Assembly (NCBI GenBank): GCA_902797405.1
Contig: CADBSP010000056.1
Span: 1 to 9,599 of the forward strand
Direction: 5' to 3'
DNA from: an uncultured Eubacteriales bacterium
GTDB lineage: Bacteria; Bacillota; Clostridia; Peptostreptococcales; Anaerovoracaceae
DNA length: 9,599 nucleotides
Notes under the pieces: generated by a model
The model's input: only the letters and a program-made list of their open reading frames with translations
Told to the model about the DNA's origin: nothing
The model's database searches: none
In this document: piece after piece, positions 3,952 to 9,599 of the stretch
How the letters are laid out: every line of letters begins with the position of its first letter
How positions within the stretch are numbered: the first letter of the stretch is position 1
Position numbers and translations under genes: made by a program

Positions 3952-6942
3952 CTATTTCTTTCTAGAGAATACTCCCTTAAGAATGTTGAAGAACGAATGA
4001 TGATCCTCGAGTTTTGCTTTAAGTTCACCAATTGTTACATCGGTCTGTGAATTGTGTGTAACCATGGACTGGGCGAGCTTGATATAAATGTCCTTGAACC
4101 TTTCAATGCTGGATTCCTCGTATAGGCTGGCAGCAAAGTCGATCATGAGCTGGAGGCCTTCCTCACCATCAAGTACTTCAATATCCAGGAAGGTCTGCGA
4201 TGCAGCCTGATTCTGACGAACATCCACCATCTCTATATCAAAGGCTTCTGCTCCGCCTATATCACGTATATCCTGCTGATAGAGGAGATATGCAGATTCT
4301 CCGTCAGCAACATGGCTGTTAAGCTCGACATATGGATAGCAGCTGTGCTCGATTCCTTTCTGGACCTGTTCATGAACATCCATGAACAGATTTCTAAGTG
4401 TGCCGGAATCCTGTAACTGAACAGCAACCGGGAGGTCTCTAAAGAGTAGTCCGACAGATGTCATAGTCTGAGCATTTTCACGTCCGTTATAAATCCAGGA
4501 AATCTTTATATCCTGTTTTTTATTGTAGACGGAGATTGCAAGCAAGGTGACTGTGATGAAGAATTCATTTCGGCTTATTCTGTAGGCTCTCTCCATTGCC
4601 GCCATCTGGGGCTGTTCGATTCCCAGTGGAACCAAGATTTCGCCGAGCTCGTTTTCTCTGGATTCATGATCCAGTGTCGGATATGAAGACCACTCAATTC
4701 CATCGTATCTGTCTTCGAAGTACTTTCTGCTCTCTTCATAGAATTCCGTATGCTCTTCTTCTTCTCTTCTCTTTAGTGTCAGATAATAATAGTCAGGATC
4801 GATTGGAGCACCCATGAATGCTTTTCCGATGCTCTCCATGAATACCTTCATAGATGTTCCGTCGAATACAGAGTGATGTACATCAAAGAATATATAGCCT
4901 GCTTTCTCGGTTTCAAATACTCTGCATCTATACAGCGGGCCTTCAATTATCTTGAAAGGATATACCAGGGTATCCCTTATAAACTTGAACTCAAATTCAC
5001 TTGTATATTCAACGTGGATATCCTTTAAGACGCTAGGAGTATACTGTTGCTGGAGCTCGCCGTCTTCATTCCAGGAGAACGTACTTACCAAGGCAGGGTG
5101 GCTTCCGATGGCTTCCTTCATGACTTCTGCCATTCTCTCCATGTCGAACATTTCTTTATCCATCTTCATGAGGTTGAACAAATTGTACATGGTGGAATTA
5201 GGTGTATAGAGCTGATAGTCAACCATATAAAGTTGCTCTGTGGTGAGAGGATGCGCAGTCTTTATTGCTTCCGCATTCTTCTCATCCGGGGAGACACCAT
5301 CGTCTAGAAGACGTGATTCTTCGTATAACTGGGCGATCTTCTCAGGAGTACGTCCTCTGAAAATCTCGCTGGCATTTAGACCTGGGAGGTCGCATTCTGT
5401 AATGAGCTCGATGGATGCCAGTGAGTCACCTCCCATTTCATAGAAGTCATCATGAATACCAACCTGGTTTAGATGAAGGACCTTCTCGAAGGCGGAGCAA
5501 AGGGTCTTTTCCAAGTCTGTCGTTGGTTCAACATAGTCACTTCTGTAATCCTTGATGTCAGGTTCAGGAAGCGCCTTTCTGTCCATTTTACCGTTTGGCT
5601 TTAGTGGAATCTCGTCAATCTTTATATAGTATGACGGAATCATGTAATATGGAAGTCTCTTCGCGAGTTCTTCTCTCATTACTTCAGGATCTACGTTTAC
5701 ATCCGCAGTATAGTAAGCGCAGAGGAAGCTCTTTCCGTTGTCTTCGAAACCTTTTGCTGCAGCCCAGTCGATGCCGAGAACCTGCTTAACTGCAGCTTCA
5801 ATTTCAGCAGGCTCGATTCTGTTTCCGTTGATCTTTATCATATCGCCGGAACGTCCCAGGAGCACGTAGTTTCCATTAGGATCTTTACGAGCCAGGTCTC
5901 CGGAATGGAAGTAGCCGTTTACGAAGGATTTTTCTGTTTCTTCCGGCAGGTTCAGATAACCGCGGACGTAGTCGTTCTGGAAGCAAAGTTCTCCTGTTTC
6001 TCCATCGGCAACTTCTTTTCCTTCTTCGTCCAGCAGTTTTATGTCAATATCCACCTGAGGATATCCGATAGGACATGTTTCATAAGACTTGTCGATATTG
6101 AAGAAGCCTACGGCGAAGCCTGCTTCACTGGCAGCGTAAATATTAATTAAATCAATATCCTCTACGAAGATATTATTTGCAGGTTCACTTCCTACAAACA
6201 ACATTCTCAGGAATGGTCCGGTCTGTCCTCCGAGCATGCGGACATAGGATGGGGTGATAAATGTGACGGTAATTCTCTTGGTCAGGAATAGTTTAGCCAG
6301 CGCTTTTGGGTTCTTAATGGTGGCGTAAGAAACAATGTAATTCTTTCCGCGGAATACGTTAAGCGCTGTAAGAATAACGATGATGGTTGCAACAAAGTTC
6401 ATAGGAGAAAGTGTTGCGAGTCTGTCTTTTTCATTAAAAGGAACTTCGCCATCAATTGTTATGGAGTCGATGGCTCTCTTTAAGTTTCCGTATTCGTGGA
6501 GTACGCCCTTTGGATTTCCTGTGGTACCTGATGTGTAAATCGCATATGCTGCATCGTGTTCGTCCGGTTCTACGTGTCCTTCCAGGTAGTCGGTATGCAT
6601 TACGATATCCCAGTTATCGGATGTAATCTCAAACTTGCAACCGCAGTCGTTTCTGATGAATTCGATTCTCTCAGGGGCATATGTGTCCTCAACCAAAGCC
6701 CAAGCAGCTCCGGCCTTCCAAACGCCTACCATGGCGATAACGGGAAGCACTCCTCTGGGCAGGTCAATCAGAACAAAGTCTTCTTTGCCAATATTGTTTT
6801 CTTTTAGGTATGCATATACCCTTCCGGACATTTCCTCGAGTTGGGCATAGGTTATTCCCTTTGAATGTGCGTCATCGAAAAGAATGGCTGCATCAGGATC
6901 CCTTTGCCTATATTCATCTAATGTGTCTATAATAGTTTTCAT
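3952..6942 (-). CDS. Single-module NRPS-like protein: adenylation, carrier, terminal condensation domain
   Basis: 996 residues from the ATG at 6942-6940, preceded by AAAGGAG at seven bases; an ATG at 6999 is rejected because it lies upstream of the predicted -10. Adenylation domain about 1-465: A2-like WKAGAAW (75-81), A3 YTSGTTGNPKG (136-146), A5 NIYAASE (267-273), A6 GELCFQNDYVRGYL, A7 HSGDL (346-350), A8 GRSGDMIKINGNRIE (363-377) and A10 NGKMDRK with catalytic Lys452. Carrier domain about 472-545 with GGDSL, phosphopantetheine Ser507. Condensation domain about 564-970 with intact HHSVFDG (689-695). All three look functional. It should activate a carboxylic acid as an adenylate, load it on the carrier and transfer it to an amine or hydroxyl acceptor. 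The A-T-C order with no thioesterase or reductase means release would be by the terminal condensation domain, or by a partner. The usual A4 Asp that holds an alpha-amino group is not evident, so the substrate is uncertain. Confidence 0.93.
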   Translation of the reverse strand: MKTIIDTLDEYRQRDPDAAILFDDAHSKGITYAQLEEMSGRVYAYLKENNIGKEDFVLIDLPRGVLPVIAMVGVWKAGAAWALVEDTYAPERIEFIRNDCGCKFEITSDNWDIVMHTDYLEGHVEPDEHDAAYAIYTSGTTGNPKGVLHEYGNLKRAIDSITIDGEVPFNEKDRLATLSPMNFVATIIVILTALNVFRGKNYIVSYATIKNPKALAKLFLTKRITVTFITPSYVRMLGGQTGPFLRMLFVGSEPANNIFVEDIDLINIYAASEAGFAVGFFNIDKSYETCPIGYPQVDIDIKLLDEEGKEVADGETGELCFQNDYVRGYLNLPEETEKSFVNGYFHSGDLARKDPNGNYVLLGRSGDMIKINGNRIEPAEIEAAVKQVLGIDWAAAKGFEDNGKSFLCAYYTADVNVDPEVMREELAKRLPYYMIPSYYIKIDEIPLKPNGKMDRKALPEPDIKDYRSDYVEPTTDLEKTLCSAFEKVLHLNQVGIHDDFYEMGGDSLASIELITECDLPGLNASEIFRGRTPEKIAQLYEESRLLDDGVSPDEKNAEAIKTAHPLTTEQLYMVDYQLYTPNSTMYNLFNLMKMDKEMFDMERMAEVMKEAIGSHPALVSTFSWNEDGELQQQYTPSVLKDIHVEYTSEFEFKFIRDTLVYPFKIIEGPLYRCRVFETEKAGYIFFDVHHSVFDGTSMKVFMESIGKAFMGAPIDPDYYYLTLKRREEEEHTEFYEESRKYFEDRYDGIEWSSYPTLDHESRENELGEILVPLGIEQPQMAAMERAYRISRNEFFITVTLLAISVYNKKQDIKISWIYNGRENAQTMTSVGLLFRDLPVAVQLQDSGTLRNLFMDVHEQVQKGIEHSCYPYVELNSHVADGESAYLLYQQDIRDIGGAEAFDIEMVDVRQNQAASQTFLDIEVLDGEEGLQLMIDFAASLYEESSIERFKDIYIKLAQSMVTHNSQTDVTIGELKAKLEDHHSFFNILKGVFSRKK

Positions 6943-6948
6943 TGTTGG

Positions 6949-6993
6949 ACTCCTTTGTGTTAAACATCTGTTACGATTAATATAATCATTATA
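6949..6993 (-). promoter_or_regulatory. Promoter -10 and ribosome site of the NRPS-like gene
   Basis: Minus strand TATAAT (6993-6988), AAAGGAG (6955-6949) and ATG at 6942. No good -35 hexamer is seen at 17-18 bases; the upstream side is instead an A9 run (plus-strand T9 at 7000-7008), which could act as an upstream element. Confidence 0.5.
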
Positions 6994-6999
6994 ATACAA

Positions 7000-7086
7000 T
7001 TTTTTTTTAAAGAATCATCCTTTTTATTATTTTTTTGAAAAATTTGAAATTTTTTTGCGAAGGTTTCGTTTTTTTAGGTGCTTTTT
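7000..7086. other. Phased T-tracts between divergent promoters, probable curved DNA
   Basis: T-runs lie at 7000-7008, 7021-7025, 7030-7036, 7050-7056, 7069-7075 and 7082-7086, with an AAAAATTT block at 7038-7045. Most centres are about 10 or 20 bases apart, i.e. near whole helical turns, as in intrinsically bent DNA. It occupies the gap between the NRPS-like and flippase-like promoters. Confidence 0.55.
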
Positions 7087-7110
7087 ACTTTCAGCGGTCT
7101 GTGATAGAAT
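7083..7110 (+). promoter_or_regulatory. Candidate promoter of the flippase-like gene
   Basis: TTTTAC (7083-7088), 16-base spacer, TAGAAT (7105-7110) with an extended TG one base upstream. The -35 is weak. Ribosome site AAAGGG (7135-7140) is six bases from the ATG at 7147. Confidence 0.5.
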
Positions 7111-7146
7111 TAAGTAATATCTTTCAAGGCAAACAAAGGGATACTT

Positions 7147-8205
7147 ATGAGTAGGACAAAAGAAATCAGCAAGAAAAAGCACTTTGCATGGGGAATAATA
7201 GCGCTAATAATAGCGGGTGTAACCATAGGCGTAGTATTCTCCAGAAGTGAAACTATGACGGTGGAGGAACTCCACGATATGCTCTGGGATGGTCATCCCG
7301 GATGGTTAATTATGGCCTTTGTATCTATGCTGGGCTATATCGTTTTCGAGGGGTTATCGCTGAATACTCTCCTTAATTCAGTGGGATGCAGAACAACTCT
7401 TAACCAAGGAATTGTTTATGGTGCGACAGATGCGTACTTCTCAGCCATAACTCCTTCTTCAACCGGTGGACAACCGGCTGTCATGTATTTTATGATTAAG
7501 TATGGAGTTCCTGTGGCAACTGCTGTTGCAATCTTAGTTATCAATCTCATTTTGTATAACGTATCTACAGTAATCCTCGGGATTTTGGTCATCATCACAC
7601 ATCCGGAGATATTCTTTGCATTTAACCCGCTGTCTAGAACTATAATTGTCATTGGAGGCATCGTTGTAACGATACTTGCCTTTGCTCTTATTATGCTACT
7701 TAAAAAGGGTGATTGGATGGCCGAGTTCTTGATAAAGATAATTAATTTAATTCATAGATTTGGCTTCATAAAAAGCGCTGATAAACTTACCGAGCGTATC
7801 AGATCGATGGAAAAGGACTACGATACTGCCGAGGAATTGATTTCAGGGAAACCCGGGATGCTAATAAAATCCGGGATTTACAATATGCTGCAAAGGGTGT
7901 CTTTGATATTGGTTCCTGTTTTTATGGATATGGCAATAAGCAATTCCACCGGAAAACCATTTACGGTATGGGCGGTTCAGTGCTATGTTGCCGTTGGTGT
8001 TAACTGTGTTCCGATTCCCGGTGCAATGGGTGCATATGACTATCTGATGATTGACGGTTATCATGACCTAATGGCAGCAGAGAGAGTTTACAGAATGGCC
8101 ATACTCTCCAGAGTTATGTCGTTTTATTTATGCATTATAATCTCTAGCATCATCGTTTTGGTAGCCTATCTCAGAGCCAGAAAGAGGGCTGAAAACCTGG
8201 ACTAA
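7147..8205 (+). CDS. Integral membrane protein of the MprF-N-terminal/YbhN (LPG synthase TM, UPF0104) family
   Basis: 352 residues, with several hydrophobic segments: about 13-31, 52-72, 120-150, 163-185, 245-265, 275-290 and 322-341, and a basic C-terminal end (RARKRAENLD). Family signatures: ITPSSTGGQP (101-110), the counterpart of the TP..GGQP motif, and PIPGAMGAYD (289-298), the counterpart of P.PGG.GA.E. In MprF this domain flips aminoacylated phosphatidylglycerol; free-standing relatives are implicated in moving lipids or lipid-linked sugars. The cytosolic synthase (GNAT-like) domain of MprF is absent. The gene is divergent from the NRPS-like gene, with about 200 bp between starts, so shared regulation is plausible; an aminoacyl-lipid made by the NRPS-like protein and moved by this one is a hypothesis only. 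The alternative is an unrelated lipid or polysaccharide-linked role. Confidence 0.85.
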   Translation: MSRTKEISKKKHFAWGIIALIIAGVTIGVVFSRSETMTVEELHDMLWDGHPGWLIMAFVSMLGYIVFEGLSLNTLLNSVGCRTTLNQGIVYGATDAYFSAITPSSTGGQPAVMYFMIKYGVPVATAVAILVINLILYNVSTVILGILVIITHPEIFFAFNPLSRTIIVIGGIVVTILAFALIMLLKKGDWMAEFLIKIINLIHRFGFIKSADKLTERIRSMEKDYDTAEELISGKPGMLIKSGIYNMLQRVSLILVPVFMDMAISNSTGKPFTVWAVQCYVAVGVNCVPIPGAMGAYDYLMIDGYHDLMAAERVYRMAILSRVMSFYLCIIISSIIVLVAYLRARKRAENLD

Positions 8206-8302
8206 AACACCTTATCTGAACACATCCGGATTCAAAGTGGTTTAGGGTAGGGTTTTGTATGGAAATACATGCAAAAGACTATACATTCATGCATATCTGA
8301 TA

Positions 8303-8320
8303 TACAATATCATTATTGTA
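8303..8320. repeat. Inverted repeat in the leader of M32-like copy 3
   Basis: TACAATA-TCAT-TATTGTA, a perfect 7-bp inverted repeat with a four-base centre, 17 bases before the ATG and overlapping the best -10-like sequences (TATACA/TACAAT after a TG). It may be an operator or a small hairpin in the leader. The right arm plus flank, ATTGTAAATG, also occurs in the copy 1 promoter (513-522, TTGTAAATG core). Otherwise the 131-bp gap 8206-8336 shows only a weak TGTAT-GGAA-ATACA hairpin (8256-8269) and no clear terminator. Confidence 0.4.
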
Positions 8321-8336
8321 AATGATAGGGGTCACA

Positions 8337-9599
8337 ATGAGTTTAGAAAAAGCAAGAATACAATTCATGGAACTTCAAAGGAAGATTTCCGCTTTTAAGC
8401 ATGCAGAAGCGATTCTTTCCTGGGATAGTGATATTATTGCGCCTCCGGGGACACTAAAAAACTCCGCGCATTCAGTTGAGATGCTCAACCAAGAGCTGTT
8501 CTCGCTAAAAGCCGGAGAGGAAACCGAGGAGCTTTTGCTTTTTTTGAACGAACATAGAGAGGAGCTAACCGTAAGAGAGCGTAGAACCCTCGACTATATG
8601 CTTAGGGATGTTAAAAGAAAGAGTCAAATCCCTGCTGATGAATATGCACATTTTGAGAGAGTTCAGGCAGAAGCCCAGGACGCTTGGTACAGGGCGGTAG
8701 AGGAAAACGATTTCGACATTCTCTGTGATAAGCAGGGTGAAATGTTCGATATGTTTAAATCATTTGCCAAGTATTGTTCGCCGGACATGGATCCTTATGA
8801 ATACTGCATGGAGGAGCATGAGGAAGGAATATCCATAGAGACATGCGATAAAATGTTCGATGCGGTTAAAACGCATATTGTACCTCTATTTGAAAGAATT
8901 AAGGATTGTCCCAAAATCGATGACGGTCCCGTCAAAGGCAGTTTTACCAAAGAATCTCAAGAAAGCCTAGCTATATATGTAATGGAACTCCTTGGTCTGG
9001 ATATGACCAGGGTGGGCTTAGCTGCTTCTGACCAGCCGTTTACCATGTTCTTTGGATCGCACTTCGATGAGAGAATAGCAACACAATTCTCTCAGGATAA
9101 TTATTCACTTACTCTATTCACGATTCTGAATCAATGCGGTCATGTGCTCTACGATATGGGACAGGACGATAATCTGGCATACACTGTTTTGGATGGTGTG
9201 GCAAGTAAATCGCTCCTGGAAGCGGAAGGACGTTTCTACGAAAACATAGTTGGTAAAAGCAGAGAATTTATCGATTTTATATATCCTGACCTTTGTGATA
9301 TGTTCCCGGATCCGGTAGAGTTTTATACACCCGAAGATATTTATAAAGCGGTGAATAAGGTCGAGGCAGGATTTATCAGAATGGATGCAGATGAGGTCAC
9401 CTACAATCTTCACGTTTTGGTTAGATATGAGTTGGAAAAAGCGATACTTCATAATGAACTAGATGTGAGAGATTTACGTGATGCATGGAGAGAGAAGTAT
9501 AAAAAATACCTGGGGATAGATGTGGTTGACGACGTGAATGGAGTTCTCCAGGATTTGCACTGGCCCTTCGGTTACATAGGTTATTTCCCCGGCTATGTA
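8337..9599 (+). CDS. M32 carboxypeptidase-like protein, copy 3, predicted inactive (3' end outside window)
   Basis: An open frame of 421 codons from the ATG at 8337 (AGGGG at 8327-8331, five bases upstream) to the window edge; about 80 residues should remain by comparison with copies 1 and 2. The alignment is gapless: L264 before the motif and V403 before QDLHW fall at the same residue numbers as in the others. It keeps the SWDSD...APPG segment (28-38), GSHFDERIA, E295 and QDLHW with His408. HEXXH is N265-Q266-C-G-H269, the same Asn-Gln replacement as in copy 1, suggesting these two share an already inactive ancestor. It also has Q233 in place of the HPF histidine, Q250 instead of the conserved Arg of DERIxTR, and LLEAEGR in place of HESQSR. 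Catalysis is not expected. It follows the flippase-like gene in the same direction and may be partly cotranscribed with it. Confidence 0.9.
   Translation, partial: MSLEKARIQFMELQRKISAFKHAEAILSWDSDIIAPPGTLKNSAHSVEMLNQELFSLKAGEETEELLLFLNEHREELTVRERRTLDYMLRDVKRKSQIPADEYAHFERVQAEAQDAWYRAVEENDFDILCDKQGEMFDMFKSFAKYCSPDMDPYEYCMEEHEEGISIETCDKMFDAVKTHIVPLFERIKDCPKIDDGPVKGSFTKESQESLAIYVMELLGLDMTRVGLAASDQPFTMFFGSHFDERIATQFSQDNYSLTLFTILNQCGHVLYDMGQDDNLAYTVLDGVASKSLLEAEGRFYENIVGKSREFIDFIYPDLCDMFPDPVEFYTPEDIYKAVNKVEAGFIRMDADEVTYNLHVLVRYELEKAILHNELDVRDLRDAWREKYKKYLGIDVVDDVNGVLQDLHWPFGYIGYFPGYV

Noticed and set aside
6943..6999. N-terminal extension of the NRPS-like protein to the ATG at 6999
   Set aside because: It would start upstream of the TATAAT at 6993-6988, and AAAGGAG favours the ATG at 6942.

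Overview
The window looks like a low-GC Gram-positive chromosome, most likely a Clostridia / Lachnospiraceae-type gut or rumen Firmicute. This is inferred from the EF-Tu C-terminus, strong AGGAGG-type ribosome sites, TTGACA/TATAAT promoters, moderate AT richness and Clostridia-style M32 carboxypeptidase sequences. No species can be named from the sequence alone.

Layout: (1) 1-181, the 3' end of tuf (EF-Tu). (2) 182-478, a compact locus that I read as a type I toxin-antitoxin system of the Fst/par kind. A ~70-nt RNA starts just after tuf, runs rightward and ends at the hairpin that also closes the tuf transcript. A 32-residue hydrophobic peptide gene converges on it from the right. Two direct repeats (13 and 9 nt) shared by the RNA and the peptide gene make the RNA complementary to the peptide's start codon and first codons. 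(3) 575-2077 and 2313-3818, two adjacent full-length paralogues of M32 carboxypeptidase, separated by a hexanucleotide-repeat spacer; a third copy starts at 8337 and runs off the right edge. All three have intact frames but have lost the HEXXH zinc/catalytic motif, so they are predicted pseudoenzymes. (4) 3952-6942, minus strand, a single-module NRPS-like protein (adenylation, carrier, terminal condensation domain) with its own terminator. (5) 7147-8205, divergent from it, an MprF/YbhN-like integral membrane protein (lysylphosphatidylglycerol synthase/flippase transmembrane family). The two are separated by a T-tract-rich promoter region.

How it may work together: the adenylation-carrier-condensation protein could activate a small acid and pass it to an acceptor amine or alcohol, and the divergent membrane protein could move a lipid-linked product. 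The M32-like proteins flank this pair and may bind peptides rather than cut them. This link rests on proximity only. The toxin-antitoxin reading rests on several independent sequence features and is the best-supported unusual system here.
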